Origin: Rhizobium sp. AQ_MP
GTDB lineage: Bacteria > Pseudomonadota > Alphaproteobacteria > Rhizobiales > Rhizobiaceae
DNA length: 64,000 nt
Assembly: GCF_014237835.1 (NCBI RefSeq)
Contig: NZ_JACJVI010000004.1
Location: 186,001-250,000, forward strand
Direction: 5' to 3'
Positions 44,201-54,010 of this stretch are shown here, piece after piece (position 1 is the stretch's first letter; every line of letters begins with the position of its first letter). Both the position numbers and the translations under genes were made by a program. The notes beneath the pieces were generated by a model. It was not told the DNA's origin and ran no database searches. It was given only the letters and a program-made list of their open reading frames with translations.

Positions 44201-44260
44201 TCGTTTTGGGGCTAGGAATAAAGTCATTGAGCGAGGCCGGAAAGCCCGCGAGGAGCAAAC

Positions 44261-45418
44261 ATGAACGAGCTGTCTCTTGTGAGCCAGGCTGCCTTTCAGC
44301 CCGGCAATACGGCAGATATTGCCGACGCATTGATGAATGCTTCCGGCATGCGGATCGAGATCGATCGGCGGCGCGGACGGGCAGCCGGGATCAATCCGGC
44401 CGGGCGGTTCGAAGTCCAGGAACGTGTTGCCTTCGACGATGGCTGGCAGACGCTGGAGGACATGCCGCCCTTCCGCACCGAGGTGCAGGTCGAGAAACCG
44501 CGCACGGTGATTACCCGCAACGATTCGCCCGACATTCCCTTCGACCGCTCGATCAACCCCTATCGGGGTTGTGAACACGGCTGCATCTACTGCTTTGCCC
44601 GGCCGACGCACAGCTATATGGGGCTGTCCGCCGGCCTCGACTTCGAAGCCAAGCTGTTTGCCAAGCCCGATGCGCCGCGTCTGCTGGAGCGGGAGCTCTC
44701 CAAGCCGGGCTACAAGGTCAAGCCGATCGCGATCGGCACCAATACCGATCCCTATCAGCCGATCGAGCGGGAATGGCGCATCATGCGGCAGGTGCTTGAG
44801 GTGCTGGATAAGGCGAACCATCCCGTGGTGATCGTTACCAAGTCGGCACTGATCCTGCGGGACATCGACATTCTCAAGTCGATGGCCGAGCGCGGACTGG
44901 CGAAGGTGGGAATTTCGGTAACGACGCTGGATCGCAAACTGGCGCGGACGATGGAGCCGCGTGCCTCGACGCCTGCCAAGCGACTGGAGGCGATCAAGGC
45001 CCTGTCGGAGGCCGGTATTCCCGTGGCCATTATGATGGCGCCTGTCATTCCGGCGCTGAACGACCACGAGATCGAGCGGATCCTCGACAGCGGCAAGGCT
45101 GCGGGGGCGACAGAGGCGAGTTATGTGCTGCTGCGCCTACCGCTCGAAGTCAGCCCGCTCTTCCGTGACTGGTTGCTGCAGAACTATCCGGATCGCTACC
45201 GGCATGTGATGTCGCTGGTACGCTCGATGCGCGACGGCAAGGATTACGATGCCGAGTTCGGAAAGCGGATGAAGGGGGCCGGGCCCTATGCCTGGCAGAT
45301 CAGCCGCCGCTTCGAGATGGCGACAAAGCGGCTCGGCCTGACACGGCGCAGCCTGCATCTGAGGGAAGACCTGTTTGTCTCACCCAACAGCGATGGGGTT
45401 CAGCTCTCGCTGCTCTGA
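44261..45418 (+). CDS. PA0069/SplB-like radical SAM protein
   Basis: A 385-residue radical SAM enzyme of the PA0069 family (COG1533, with spore photoproduct lyase-like proteins). The iron-sulfur motif is C104-x3-C108-x2-C111 in INPYRGCEHGCIYCFARP. Downstream segments are IAIGTNTDPYQPIEREW and VVIVTKSALILRD. The C-terminal region has RRFEMATKRLGL. The ATG at 44261 has AGGAG upstream. The substrate is not known, but the SplB relationship and the LexA box upstream suggest DNA repair or damage response. It may be expressed under SOS control. Confidence 0.9.
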   Translation: MNELSLVSQAAFQPGNTADIADALMNASGMRIEIDRRRGRAAGINPAGRFEVQERVAFDDGWQTLEDMPPFRTEVQVEKPRTVITRNDSPDIPFDRSINPYRGCEHGCIYCFARPTHSYMGLSAGLDFEAKLFAKPDAPRLLERELSKPGYKVKPIAIGTNTDPYQPIEREWRIMRQVLEVLDKANHPVVIVTKSALILRDIDILKSMAERGLAKVGISVTTLDRKLARTMEPRASTPAKRLEAIKALSEAGIPVAIMMAPVIPALNDHEIERILDSGKAAGATEASYVLLRLPLEVSPLFRDWLLQNYPDRYRHVMSLVRSMRDGKDYDAEFGKRMKGAGPYAWQISRRFEMATKRLGLTRRSLHLREDLFVSPNSDGVQLSLL

Positions 45419-45554
45419 CGGCGTTTTCGTATTCCGGTGCCGTTGTCCGCCGCCTCGCACCGGATGAAGTCCCTGGTAAGCCGCCCCGGCGCCATGATCG
45501 GCGATCGGGACCGGGGACTTGCAGGAGGTCGGGTGCGCGTGCGATTTCTGCCGC

Positions 45555-46238
45555 ATGAAACGACGCACGCCACCCGATTCTCCTGGCCTCTTCCCCGACC
45601 TGCCTCTCGTGCCTGACTTCTCGCTGGAGAGCCGGGCCAAACGAAGAGGACTTTGGCCGGTTGCGGGAACGGATGAAGCGGGCCGAGGGCCTCTGGCAGG
45701 CCCCGTGGTGGCCGCAGCCGTCGTCCTCGATCCGAAGCGCATCCCCGAAGGCCTCAACGATTCCAAAAAGCTCTCGGCTGTCCAGCGGGAGGCGCTCTAC
45801 TACCTGATTCTGGAGCAGGCAACGGTCTCGATCGCCTCCTCGTCGCCCCGGCGGATCGATCTCATCGACATTCGCAAGGCCAGTCTCGATGCTATGCGCA
45901 GGGCGGTCGCGGGACTGCAGATCGAGGCGCGGCATGTCCTCGCCGACGGACGGGACGTGCCGATGGGGCTCACCTGCAGCGGTGAGGCCGTGGTCAAGGG
46001 AGACGGGCGATCAGTCTCGATCGCCGCGGCCTCGATCATCGCAAAGGTCATGCGCGACCGGATGATGGTGCGCGCGGGGCTCGTCTATCCCGGTTACGGA
46101 TTCGAAGTGCATGCAGGCTACGGCACCGACCGCCACCGCAGCGCCATCGTCACCCACGGCCCCTGCCCCCTGCACCGGATGAGTTTTCGGCCGCTGAAGC
46201 CCGCGACGGTCGATCAAGATGATCGCTTAGATCGATAA
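45555..46238 (+). CDS. rnhB: ribonuclease HII
   Basis: A 227-residue ribonuclease that removes ribonucleotides from DNA. The catalytic acidic residues are in [14 protein letters not shown] (Asp and Glu, about 38-39), in [13 protein letters not shown] and in [10 protein letters not shown]. The C-terminal [26 protein letters not shown] is present. The ATG at 45555 precedes the first conserved residues; the longer frame from 45519 is not needed. It lies downstream of the radical SAM gene, in the same direction. Confidence 0.95.
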   Translation: MKRRTPPDSPGLFPDLPLVPDFSLESRAKRRGLWPVAGTDEAGRGPLAGPVVAAAVVLDPKRIPEGLNDSKKLSAVQREALYYLILEQATVSIASSSPRRIDLIDIRKASLDAMRRAVAGLQIEARHVLADGRDVPMGLTCSGEAVVKGDGRSVSIAAASIIAKVMRDRMMVRAGLVYPGYGFEVHAGYGTDRHRSAIVTHGPCPLHRMSFRPLKPATVDQDDRLDR

Positions 46239-46313
46239 TCGCTCCGACCTAAGCCTGCGCCCTGAACTCAATGAGCGTCCCAGACATATCTGTGCGCCGC
46301 CTCACCAACCCCC

Positions 46314-46352
46314 ACAAACGAAAACGCCCCGAGCGGAAGACCACTCGGGGCG
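46314..46352 (-). terminator. terminator of the F0 ATP synthase operon
   Basis: Read on the minus strand, CGCCCCGAG pairs with CTCGGGGCG (9 bases, 10-base loop) and is followed by TTTTCGTTT. It lies 39 bases beyond the atpF stop. It may also help end rnhB transcripts in the other direction. Confidence 0.85.
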
Positions 46353-46390
46353 CCTGAACTTGTTTTGCCGCTAATGCGACCGAACCGACC

Positions 46391-46870
46391 TCAGTTGAGG
46401 CGCGACTTTACTTCGCCGATAGAGGCCTTGAACAGAGCCTGCTGTACGCCCTCATCAGACTTCTTGGCGAGAACCTTTTCCGCGGCAGCGATCGCAAGAT
46501 CGACGGCTGCAGCGCGAACGGCATTCACAGCTTCCGTCTCGGCCTGCTTGATCTTCTGCTCGGAGAGTGCATTGCGGCGTGCAACGAACTCTTCGGTCTT
46601 CTGCTTGGCCTCTGCCGTCAAGGCAGCCGCTTCGCGTTCGGCCGCAGCGACGATGGCTGCCGCTTCGGCTTCAGCTTCCTTGCGCTTGCGCTGGTATTCA
46701 GCCAGCAGATGCTGGGCTTCTTCGCGCAGGCGCTTGGCTTCGGCAAGTTCGTCACGGATCTTGTCAGCGCGGTCATCAAGCGCCTTGGCCATCATGCCCG
46801 GCACCTTCAGATAGGCGAGCAGGCCGAGAAACAGGATGAGCGCAACAAGTGCAAAAAATGAAGCGTCCAT
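46391..46870 (-). CDS. atpF: ATP synthase F0 subunit b
   Basis: Peripheral stalk subunit of the F0 sector, 159 residues. One N-terminal TM (FFALVALILFLGLLAYLKVP) is followed by a long heptad-rich coiled coil (ADKIRDELAEAKRLREEAQHLL and onward) and a short C-terminal delta-binding segment. It is last in the atpI-atpB-atpE-b'-b order. Its start lies 5 bases after the b' stop. Confidence 0.95.
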   Translation of the reverse strand: MDASFFALVALILFLGLLAYLKVPGMMAKALDDRADKIRDELAEAKRLREEAQHLLAEYQRKRKEAEAEAAAIVAAAEREAAALTAEAKQKTEEFVARRNALSEQKIKQAETEAVNAVRAAAVDLAIAAAEKVLAKKSDEGVQQALFKASIGEVKSRLN

Positions 46871-46875
46871 GTTGC

Positions 46876-47466
46876 TTACGCTCCCTGCTTGGCGACGCCG
46901 GAAACGGCGGCCTTGATGTCGGCGGCGGTTGACTTCGTGCCGATCAGTTCTTCAACGATGGTACCGACGGTGTCGATGGCGATCGTGTCGACTTCGGCGA
47001 AGGCGCGAGCCTTGATGTCAGCGATGCGGCTTTCGGCGGCGGCGATCTTGGCAGAGAGTTCCGCTTCGATGGCAGCGCGCTCGGCGTCGGCCTTGGCCTT
47101 GGCCTGGTCGCGGGCGGCAGATGCAATCTGGCCGGCCTTGGCTTTGGCAGCAGTCAATTCGCGTTCGTAGGTTTCGATCGCGGCATCGGCTTCCGACTTC
47201 AGACGAGAAGCCTCATCGAGATCCTGCGCGATACGGTCGTGGCGATTTTCAAGAATGCCGCCGACGCGCGGAACGATGACCTTCTGCATGAGCATGTAGA
47301 ACACGCCGAATGTGATCACCAGCCACAGAAGCTGAGACGGATAGGTCGAGAAATCGAACGGCGGGAACACGCCGCCGCCATGGCCCGCGTCGTGGGCAAC
47401 GCCGGTTTCCGTGTGAAGCTGGCCTTCTGCCGGCACTTCCTCGGCATAGGCGGGGGTCACAAACAT
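46876..47466 (-). CDS. atpF2: ATP synthase F0 subunit b'
   Basis: The second b-type stalk subunit, 196 residues, characteristic of alphaproteobacteria. The N-terminal extension ([16 protein letters not shown]) carries a short His/Gly-rich stretch ([13 protein letters not shown]). One TM ([20 protein letters not shown]) follows, then the coiled coil ([20 protein letters not shown]). The ATG at 47466 has GGAGGTG upstream; the longer frame to 47490 is not needed. Confidence 0.94.
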   Translation of the reverse strand: MFVTPAYAEEVPAEGQLHTETGVAHDAGHGGGVFPPFDFSTYPSQLLWLVITFGVFYMLMQKVIVPRVGGILENRHDRIAQDLDEASRLKSEADAAIETYERELTAAKAKAGQIASAARDQAKAKADAERAAIEAELSAKIAAAESRIADIKARAFAEVDTIAIDTVGTIVEELIGTKSTAADIKAAVSGVAKQGA

Positions 47467-47547
47467 GCTCACCTCCAGGTGTATGCTCAAATGCGCGAGA
47501 TCACGGCTGCCATCCCGGCGCGCCGTGACCCCAGACTCCAGCCGTTA

Positions 47548-47775
47548 TCAGACGGCGAACAGGAGAAGGAGAGCGATGAGCAGCGAGAAGATGCCCAGAG
47601 CTTCCGTAACGGCGAAGCCGAATACCAGACGGCCGAACTGGCTGTCAGCAGCCGACGGGTTGCGCAGAGCGCCCGACAGGTAGTTGCCGAAGATGTTGCC
47701 GAGGCCGAGAGCCGTGCCGGCCATACCAAAGCAAGCCAGACCTGCGCCAATGTACTTTGCTGCTTCCGCTTCCAT
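47548..47775 (-). CDS. atpE: ATP synthase F0 subunit c
   Basis: Proteolipid ring subunit, 75 residues, two TMs. The loop with conserved polar residues is [19 protein letters not shown]. The proton-binding carboxylate is Glu58 in [20 protein letters not shown] Glu rather than Asp at this place and an otherwise H+-type pattern mean a proton-driven enzyme. Confidence 0.96.
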   Translation of the reverse strand: MEAEAAKYIGAGLACFGMAGTALGLGNIFGNYLSGALRNPSAADSQFGRLVFGFAVTEALGIFSLLIALLLLFAV

Positions 47776-47842
47776 GAATGAACTCCTTCGAGATGGTTGT
47801 TGCGGGTGTTGACTGACGCGAGTGCGCCGATGTCGGTGATCC

Positions 47843-48595
47843 TTAGTGCCCGCCGGGGTGTATTGCGTCGTTGAGGTACATGCAAGTCAGCACCGCAAAA
47901 ACGTAGGCCTGGAGGAAGGCGACGAGGAACTCGAGACCCGTCAGGGCGACGGTCATGATGAGGGGCAGAATTGCGCCGCCGATGCCGATCGCGCCAAGGG
48001 CGCTCAGCGAAGTGACGAAGCCTGCAAATACCTTGAGCGTGATGTGTCCGGCCAGCATGTTGGCGAAAAGTCGAACGGACAGAGAGATCGGACGCGACAG
48101 GAAGGAAATGATTTCGATCATCACGACCAGCGGCAGAAGCGCGCCTGGAACACCACTCGGCACGAAGATCTGCAGGAAGTGGAAGCCGTGCTTGTAGAAA
48201 CCGTAGACCACAACGGTGCCGATCACGAACAGGGCGAGCGCGAATGTGACGATGATCTGGCTGGTGATCGTGAAGAAATAGGGGAACATTCCCAGAAGAT
48301 TCGCCGTCAGAATGAACATGAACAGCGAAAAGACCATCGGGAAGAACTTCATGCCGTGACTGCCGGCACCTTCGCGCAGCATGGAGGCAATGAATTCGTA
48401 GGACATCTCGGCCACCGACTGCATGCGCGTCGGGATCAGGCCGCGATTGCTGGTGGAGAAGTACAGGAAGCCGGCAGCCGCCGCGACGGTCGCGACCATG
48501 AACAGCGAAGCATTGGTGAACGACAAATCAATTCCGCCAACCTCGATCGGCACAATCTTCTGAACCAGGAACTGATGAGTAGGATCGTTCGACAC
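47843..48595 (-). CDS. atpB: ATP synthase F0 subunit a
   Basis: Proton channel subunit, 250 residues with about six TMs. The essential Arg lies in [19 protein letters not shown], followed by the C-terminal [22 protein letters not shown] helix. The order atpI-atpB-atpE is the standard F0 operon start. Confidence 0.95.
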   Translation of the reverse strand: MSNDPTHQFLVQKIVPIEVGGIDLSFTNASLFMVATVAAAAGFLYFSTSNRGLIPTRMQSVAEMSYEFIASMLREGAGSHGMKFFPMVFSLFMFILTANLLGMFPYFFTITSQIIVTFALALFVIGTVVVYGFYKHGFHFLQIFVPSGVPGALLPLVVMIEIISFLSRPISLSVRLFANMLAGHITLKVFAGFVTSLSALGAIGIGGAILPLIMTVALTGLEFLVAFLQAYVFAVLTCMYLNDAIHPGGH

Positions 48596-48651
48596 GTTCT
48601 GCTCTTTCGCTTTTGCCGCTCTGGGCGGGCACTTTCGTCCGGCACCGACCG

Positions 48652-49014
48652 TTAGAGGTCGTCGCCCTTGTTTTTAAAATCCATCCTGCGGTCTGCCGGA
48701 TGAGGCGACGCCACCATCCCCACAGTTCGCATGACGTTCAACACACCGGCGCAGAACCCGAGGAGCAGCATCACGATCATGCCCCAGGGCCCTGTACCCG
48801 CAAAGTGGTCGAAAAGATAGCCGATGATCGCGCCGACAATGACAGCCGAGACGAACTCACTCGAGATCTTCATCGCCATTCCGTAGCCCTTGCGGGTTTC
48901 CTCGGCGCGGATCTCGTCGCGTTCTTCGTCCTTGTCCGCAGTTCCCCGCTGTGCGAGCTCTGCGGCCAGTCGCCGACGACGTTCTTCCAGACTTTCTTCT
49001 CGGTTATCCGTCAC
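48652..49014 (-). CDS. atpI: AtpI-like F0 assembly protein
   Basis: A 120-residue small membrane protein at the head of the F0 operon, helping c-ring assembly and Mg2+ handling. Start GTG at 49014. The N-terminus is charged ([20 protein letters not shown]), then two TMs follow ([39 protein letters not shown]). It ends in [16 protein letters not shown]. Confidence 0.9.
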   Translation of the reverse strand: MTDNREESLEERRRRLAAELAQRGTADKDEERDEIRAEETRKGYGMAMKISSEFVSAVIVGAIIGYLFDHFAGTGPWGMIVMLLLGFCAGVLNVMRTVGMVASPHPADRRMDFKNKGDDL

Positions 49015-49394
49015 GATCCGCTCCGCCCGCTCCGTCTTCTGAGGGCGACCAGCGCCCGAAATGAATGCAGAAACGGCCGTATACAAACCCTCTGGCCCGC
49101 TTTGAAGTCGGGCGCACCATAATTTTGAGCCCCCGGATAGTCAAGGCATAGAAGGGGCAAGTTGCACCACAAATTAACCTCGGAAAATCATAGACTTAAG
49201 TACAAGGAGGGGAATCGTGTCAGATGACAGAGGACAATTCCGGTCAAATGACCGCGAGGAGCGGCCAGAATCTCCTGCGCGCAACAGCAATGACGGCGGC
49301 CTGCCGGGCCAAGGGAGACAGACATCCCGCAACAGCTTGCCGACGGTCGCGTCCCATGGGACGCTCCGTCTGACCCGGCCGGACAGGTTCAAAG
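49015..49394. other. 380-base region with the atp promoter and a strong unused Shine-Dalgarno
   Basis: This region lies between divergent atpI and the small 49395 gene. It holds the probable atp promoter on the minus strand (49116-49144). On the plus strand it holds a near-perfect AAGGAGGGG site at about 49203-49211, just before a GTG at 49217. The reading frame from that GTG runs on antisense to the next gene and its residues do not resemble a protein I know. Confidence 0.5.
49116..49144 (-). promoter_or_regulatory. probable atpI-F0 operon promoter
   Basis: On the minus strand TTGACT (49144-49139), a 17-base spacer and TATGGT (49121-49116) lie about 102 bases upstream of the GTG start of atpI. 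The box and spacing fit a housekeeping sigma factor. Confidence 0.5.
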
Positions 49395-49589
49395 ATGACG
49401 CGCTTTCTTCTTCGCATTGCCATCAGCATCGTGCTCGGCTGGACGGTCGGCGTCTACGCAGCCTTGACCTTTGGCCCGGAAGGCAATCTCACGCCTATGC
49501 TGTATATCTTCGTGACGGTTCCGCTGACCTATGCGGCGTCGTTTCTGATCGTGCCGCTGCTATCGAACTGGCTGGACCGGCTGCGCTGA
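49395..49589 (+). CDS. small two-TM protein
   Basis: A 64-residue membrane protein with two helices (LLRIAISIVLGWTVGVYAAL, MLYIFVTVPLTYAASFLIV) separated by a short loop GPEGNLT. I do not recognise the family. The ribosome binding site is weak (AGG 8 bases upstream). The gene ends 8 bases from the convergent cell wall hydrolase stop, which fits a real gene. Without conservation data this remains a modest-confidence call. Confidence 0.6.
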   Translation: MTRFLLRIAISIVLGWTVGVYAALTFGPEGNLTPMLYIFVTVPLTYAASFLIVPLLSNWLDRLR

Positions 49590-49597
49590 GAAGCGAC

Positions 49598-50791
49598 TCA
49601 GCTCCAGCCGCCGCCATAGGTGCGATAAAAGATGTGCTTGCCGATCTTTTCGACGCGCTTCATCGTCGGCCCCCAGGCCGGGCGTACATATGTCGCATGG
49701 TAGTGGGTGGCAGAGCCGACGTCCTTGAACCAGATCTTGCCGGCAGTCACTGCCATCGCGATCTCCTTGGCGATCTTCCAGTGGCGTGGCGAGGTAACGA
49801 GGTCGGGGATGCGGTCGCAGGCGAAGGAGAACTGGCAGCGATTGCGCCAGTCTTCGTTCTGGTAGACCACGCCGCAAATCGTATCGGGATAATGGGGGTT
49901 GCGCACGCGGTTGAGGATGACCTGAGCGACAGCCGCCTGGCCCTTCACCGATTCGCCGCGCGCCTCGAAGTAGATGCCTTCGGCGAGGCACTTTTGCTCC
50001 TTGTCGGAGAAGACGCTGGCAGGCAGCGGAGTCGCGGCCCAAGCGTGATCCTGCGGCCCGATCTCGGGTATGAAACGGCCCTGATCAGGCTGTTTTTCGG
50101 TGAGGATGCTGTCGAATGGCGAGACTGTCGCGTAATCCGGCGCGGGCGGTGCATAGGCGGTTGCGAGAACGTCCGGTACGGTGTTGGTGACGAGGTCGGC
50201 GATCATCGGCGGCAGGGACGGATCGACTGCCGGTTTTTCGCGCTTGAAATAGAAGCTGGCGAGTTGAACGGGCTCTGCCTTGTCTTCTTCGCGAGCGAAT
50301 ACGGAGGGAGCCTTGAGCTCCGGCTCCAGTAGAGAACTGGTCCGCTGCATAATCGAACCGGCGGAGAAAGCGCGCGGCGGCAGCATGGGCTCGACGGCGA
50401 CCACCCTGCCCTTCTTCTGGTCCCGGGTAACGCGCATCTCGTCTGGAAGCGAATTGGGATCGGCCTTGCCGCCATCGAAGGCAATCCGGCGGCCATCGGG
50501 CAGGATCAAACCGGCGCCACCGGAAAGTGCATCAGTCGCCTCACCCTCGGAGAAAGCCAGGCTGGCTTCGTGGATCGAGCCGGCCGGGGTCGAGGTCATG
50601 ACCATGCGCCAGTTGCTGGTGCCACGGTCAAGACCGGTCAGAAGACCCGCCATGTCTGCCTGGGCGGCAACGGATGGGAAAATCAGCCAGCATGCGAGGC
50701 CGAAGACCAGGGGGGAGGTCCAGTTCTCCAATCGGGAGAGGACCTTCTTCGAAGGACGAAACTTGGGACGCAAGGCCACACTCCAACACAC
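49598..50791 (-). CDS. cell wall hydrolase with SleB-type domain
   Basis: A 397-residue secreted protein. A hydrophobic segment (WTSPLVFGLACWLIFPSVAAQA) serves as signal or anchor. A long, low-complexity middle (residues about 60-270) has no known domain. The C-terminal SleB/CwlJ-type hydrolase domain (Hydrolase_2) covers about 270-397: CLAEGIYFEARGE, AQVILNRVRNPHYPDTICGVV, CQFSFACDRIP, and SATHYHATYVRPAW. The catalytic Glu is in the YFEARGE motif. It likely cuts peptidoglycan during growth or remodelling. The first codon is a GTG at 50791; a start nearer the basic KFRPSKK segment is equally possible. Confidence 0.85.
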   Translation of the reverse strand: MCWSVALRPKFRPSKKVLSRLENWTSPLVFGLACWLIFPSVAAQADMAGLLTGLDRGTSNWRMVMTSTPAGSIHEASLAFSEGEATDALSGGAGLILPDGRRIAFDGGKADPNSLPDEMRVTRDQKKGRVVAVEPMLPPRAFSAGSIMQRTSSLLEPELKAPSVFAREEDKAEPVQLASFYFKREKPAVDPSLPPMIADLVTNTVPDVLATAYAPPAPDYATVSPFDSILTEKQPDQGRFIPEIGPQDHAWAATPLPASVFSDKEQKCLAEGIYFEARGESVKGQAAVAQVILNRVRNPHYPDTICGVVYQNEDWRNRCQFSFACDRIPDLVTSPRHWKIAKEIAMAVTAGKIWFKDVGSATHYHATYVRPAWGPTMKRVEKIGKHIFYRTYGGGWS

Positions 50792-50907
50792 GCTGGCGCA
50801 GGTTCGATGGTTCGAACTGCAACCGGATTACATTAGAGGAATATCTCTCATTAACCTTGATGCTTCGTTAATGCGTAATCACAGCTTCGGGAGAAGGTCG
50901 CACATGG

Positions 50908-50937
50908 GAAAAGACCGCCGGACGCGCCTGCGGTCTT
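50908..50937 (-). terminator. terminator of the corA-kup operon
   Basis: AAGACCGC pairs with GCGGTCTT (8 bases, 11-base loop) and is followed on the minus strand by TTCCC after the stem's own T pair. It lies 27 bases beyond the kup stop. The T-tract is short. Confidence 0.6.
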
Positions 50938-50963
50938 GTCGGGTTTGCGTGCTCCCGGACCGA

Positions 50964-52865
50964 TCAGATGATGACGTGCGACCCGAGCTCGATCACCCGG
51001 TTGGCCGGAAGACGGAAGTAGTCGGAAGGGTCTGCCGCGGCTTCGGCAAGCGCGATATAGAGCCGGTCCTGCCAATGCGGCATGCCCATGCCCTGCCCTG
51101 CCACGAGCTTGCGACGGCCGAGATAGAAGGACGTCGACATGATATCGAACTTCAACCCGCCGCGCCGCAGGCTGGCCAGTGTCTTGGAGACGTTCTGGGT
51201 CTCCATGAAACCGAAGCGGATTTCAACGCGGGAGAAGCGTTCGGAGAGCTCTTCGACAGCGAAACGGTCCTCTTCGGCAATGCGCGGGCGACCCAGCGTG
51301 CGGATGGTCAGGATGATGTTGCGCTCATGGATGACATGGTTGTGCTTCAGATTGTGCATCAACGCTGCCGGCGCCCGTGTCGGATCGCTGGTGAGGAAGA
51401 TCGCCGTGCCGGGGACGCAGGCCGGACCATGCTCGCCTTTCTTCTCGATCATGCCGATGAAGGCCTCGAGCGGGATATCGTCACGGCGGGTTTTCTGGAA
51501 GAGGATTGCGGTGCCACGCCGCCAGGTCCACATGAGCACCGTGAAGGCCGCGGCGAAAAGTACCGGTATGTAGCCGCCGTCATGGATCTTCAGGAGATTG
51601 GCGCCCAGGAAGACCAGTTCGAGCAGGAGCAGCGGGGTGAGCACGGCTGTTGCGAGCGCCAGGCTCCAGTTCCACTTCTTGCGGACGAATTCGAATGCCA
51701 TGATCGTGGTGACAACCATCGCACCGGTGACCGAGATGCCATAGGCGGTGGCAAGCGCGTCCGAACTTTCGAAAAGCAGAACCAGCGACAACACACCGAC
51801 AAGCAGCAGCGTGTTGACAGAAGGCAGATAGATCTGGCCGGTCTGGGTCTCTGATGTGAACAGGATCTGCATGCGGGGCAGGAAGCCGAGATGGATTGCC
51901 TGGCGCACGAGCGAGAAGGCACCGGTGATGACCGCCTGGCTGGCGATGATGGTGGCGAAAGTCGCGAGGACCACGATCGGCAGCAGCGCCCAGGAGGGAA
52001 ACATCAGGAAAAAGGGATTGGACATCGTCGACGGGTCGCGGAGCACCATCGCACCCTGCCCCAGGTAATTCAGCACGAGTGCCGGAAAGACCAGAAAGAA
52101 CCAGGCGAGCTGAATCGGCCTACGGCCGAAGTGCCCCAGATCGGCGTAGAGCGCTTCAGCGCCCGTGACCGTGAGGAAAACAGCACCGAGCACAACAATT
52201 CCGAGAAAGCCCTCGCGGAGCAGGAAGCTCACCGCGTACCAGGGATTGAAGGCAGCAAAGATGCCAATGTCATCGAAGATGTGGATGATCCCGCCAGCGG
52301 CCATGACAACGAACCAGATGGCCGTAATCGGTCCGAAGAAGCGGGCGACCGCGCCCGTGCCCCGCGATTGGACGGCAAACAGCCCAATCAGAATGGCAAG
52401 CGAGATCGGCACGATGAATTCGGACATGTCTGGTGCGACGAGCTTCAGACCCTCGACGGCCGAGAGTACCGAAAGCGCCGGCGTAATCATGGAATCGCCG
52501 AGAAAAAGGGCGGCGCCGATCAGGCCCAGCACCATCAGGATCGGGCCGTGGCCGTTTGCGCTTTTCGACAGGAGGGCGAGCAAGGACAGAGTACCGCCCT
52601 CGCCGTCATTGTCGGCACGTAGAAGGAAGAGGACATATTTCAGGGTCACGATGATGGTCAGCGACCAGATCATCAGGGAGATGAGGCCGATAACCTCGAC
52701 GCGGGTGATGCCGTCAACGGCGATCGGCTTCAGGGCCTCGCGGAAGGCGTAGAGCGGGCTCGTTCCGATGTCGCCGTAGACGACGCCAACCGAGCCGAGT
52801 GCGAGGAGAAAAAGACTGCGTGCATCCTTCGGACCAGCCGCAGGCTGGTGATCGATCTGTTGCAT
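50964..52865 (-). CDS. kup: KUP family potassium transporter
   Basis: A 633-residue K+/H+ symporter with twelve TMs. The KUP signature is seen in the N-terminal part: [23 protein letters not shown]. The potassium-path segment [23 protein letters not shown] is present, as are [19 protein letters not shown] and the long cytoplasmic C-terminal domain. It follows corA by 15 bases, so K+ and Mg2+ uptake genes are cotranscribed. Confidence 0.95.
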   Translation of the reverse strand: MQQIDHQPAAGPKDARSLFLLALGSVGVVYGDIGTSPLYAFREALKPIAVDGITRVEVIGLISLMIWSLTIIVTLKYVLFLLRADNDGEGGTLSLLALLSKSANGHGPILMVLGLIGAALFLGDSMITPALSVLSAVEGLKLVAPDMSEFIVPISLAILIGLFAVQSRGTGAVARFFGPITAIWFVVMAAGGIIHIFDDIGIFAAFNPWYAVSFLLREGFLGIVVLGAVFLTVTGAEALYADLGHFGRRPIQLAWFFLVFPALVLNYLGQGAMVLRDPSTMSNPFFLMFPSWALLPIVVLATFATIIASQAVITGAFSLVRQAIHLGFLPRMQILFTSETQTGQIYLPSVNTLLLVGVLSLVLLFESSDALATAYGISVTGAMVVTTIMAFEFVRKKWNWSLALATAVLTPLLLLELVFLGANLLKIHDGGYIPVLFAAAFTVLMWTWRRGTAILFQKTRRDDIPLEAFIGMIEKKGEHGPACVPGTAIFLTSDPTRAPAALMHNLKHNHVIHERNIILTIRTLGRPRIAEEDRFAVEELSERFSRVEIRFGFMETQNVSKTLASLRRGGLKFDIMSTSFYLGRRKLVAGQGMGMPHWQDRLYIALAEAAADPSDYFRLPANRVIELGSHVII

Positions 52866-52880
52866 GGGGTTACAGGCTCT

Positions 52881-53858
52881 TCAGAGCCAGCCTTTCCAAC
52901 GGAAAAACAAGAAGGGGATGATGGCGGAAAGAAGCATGGCGAGGATCGCCATGGGATATCCGAAGTTCCATCCAAGTTCCGGCATGAACTTGAAGTTCAT
53001 GCCGTAGATCGACGCGACGAGGGTCGGCGGCAGAAAGACCACCGAAGCGATCGAGAAGATCTTGATGATGGCATTCTGCTCGACATTGATGAGGCCGAGC
53101 GAAGCATCGAGCATGAAGGTGATGTTGTTGCCGACAAAGGCAGCGTGCTCTCCGAGCGACTGGATGTCGCGCGCCACGATCGTGCAGAGCTCCGCTGCAT
53201 CCTCATCGCGCCGAACGACAGGCTGTGACTGGAGGAAGGTGACCAGACGAGCCAGGGAAACCAGACTGTCGCGCAGCTTGCCGACGAGCTGGTGATTGCT
53301 GGCGATGTCAAGCAGCTTGTCTTCCAGAAAACGCGGCGGCCGGCGCTTGGCCGCCTTGCGGTTGACGAAAATCGTTATCGACAAGGAGTCGAGGCGAGAT
53401 GCCACCATCTCCAGGATCTCGGCCGTGCGGTCCACGACGGTCTCCAAGAGATGACCGAGCAGCTTGGCGCCCGTATCACACTGGCCATTCAGTCGCAGAA
53501 GGCTGGCGCTAAAGAGCGCAAAGGCCCTCGGCTCGGCATAGCGGATGGTGATCAGGCGCCCGCGATGGAGGATGAAGGCGACATCGGTGAGCAGCGGATA
53601 GGTGGAATCGGCCCGATAAATCAGCGAGGCCGTCATATAAATGGCCTCATTCTCGACGTAGAGACGGCTGGAGGGTTCGATATCCTTCAGTTCGTCCGGC
53701 GTCGGCAGCGGAATCCCGATCTGGCTCTCGACGAAGTGTTCTTCTTCGAGGGTCGGCTTGATCAGGTCGATCCAGATGAAGTCATCGAGGAAATTGCTGG
53801 CTTGAGGCTCCGTGCCGATGACTTCGGCACTTCCGTCTCGTCGATAGGCCCTTATCAA
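52881..53858 (-). CDS. corA: CorA family magnesium transporter
   Basis: A 325-residue divalent metal channel. It has a large N-terminal cytoplasmic domain, then two C-terminal TMs with the selectivity motif YGMNF in VASIYGMNFKFMPELGW and the second helix GYPMAILAMLLSAIIPFLFF. The TTG at 53858 has AAGGTGA upstream and gives the product beginning IRAYRRDGSAEVIG. The reading frame also contains another TTG at 53906 that only adds residues. kup follows after 15 bases. Confidence 0.93.
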   Translation of the reverse strand: MIRAYRRDGSAEVIGTEPQASNFLDDFIWIDLIKPTLEEEHFVESQIGIPLPTPDELKDIEPSSRLYVENEAIYMTASLIYRADSTYPLLTDVAFILHRGRLITIRYAEPRAFALFSASLLRLNGQCDTGAKLLGHLLETVVDRTAEILEMVASRLDSLSITIFVNRKAAKRRPPRFLEDKLLDIASNHQLVGKLRDSLVSLARLVTFLQSQPVVRRDEDAAELCTIVARDIQSLGEHAAFVGNNITFMLDASLGLINVEQNAIIKIFSIASVVFLPPTLVASIYGMNFKFMPELGWNFGYPMAILAMLLSAIIPFLFFRWKGWL

Positions 53859-54010
53859 GGACTGGTCACCTTCATGGCACGCCGCACAATTGAGTTGCGG
53901 AGACAATCATAGTCCCGAATGGAAAGCCAAAGCAATTGTTGCAGCACAGCAATGCAGCCAATGCACGCCTGCGCGAGCAGATCGGCGAGCCGGCTCCTTG
54001 TTGCAGGTGA

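Noticed and set aside
49217..50332. A 371-residue open frame starting behind a strong Shine-Dalgarno
   Set aside because: It runs antisense through the SleB-domain gene. The full-length product is not credible; only the start site is kept as a finding.
50795..50840. GGTTCGA-type sequence resembling a tRNA T-loop
   Set aside because: No acceptor stem, anticodon arm or cloverleaf could be built around it.
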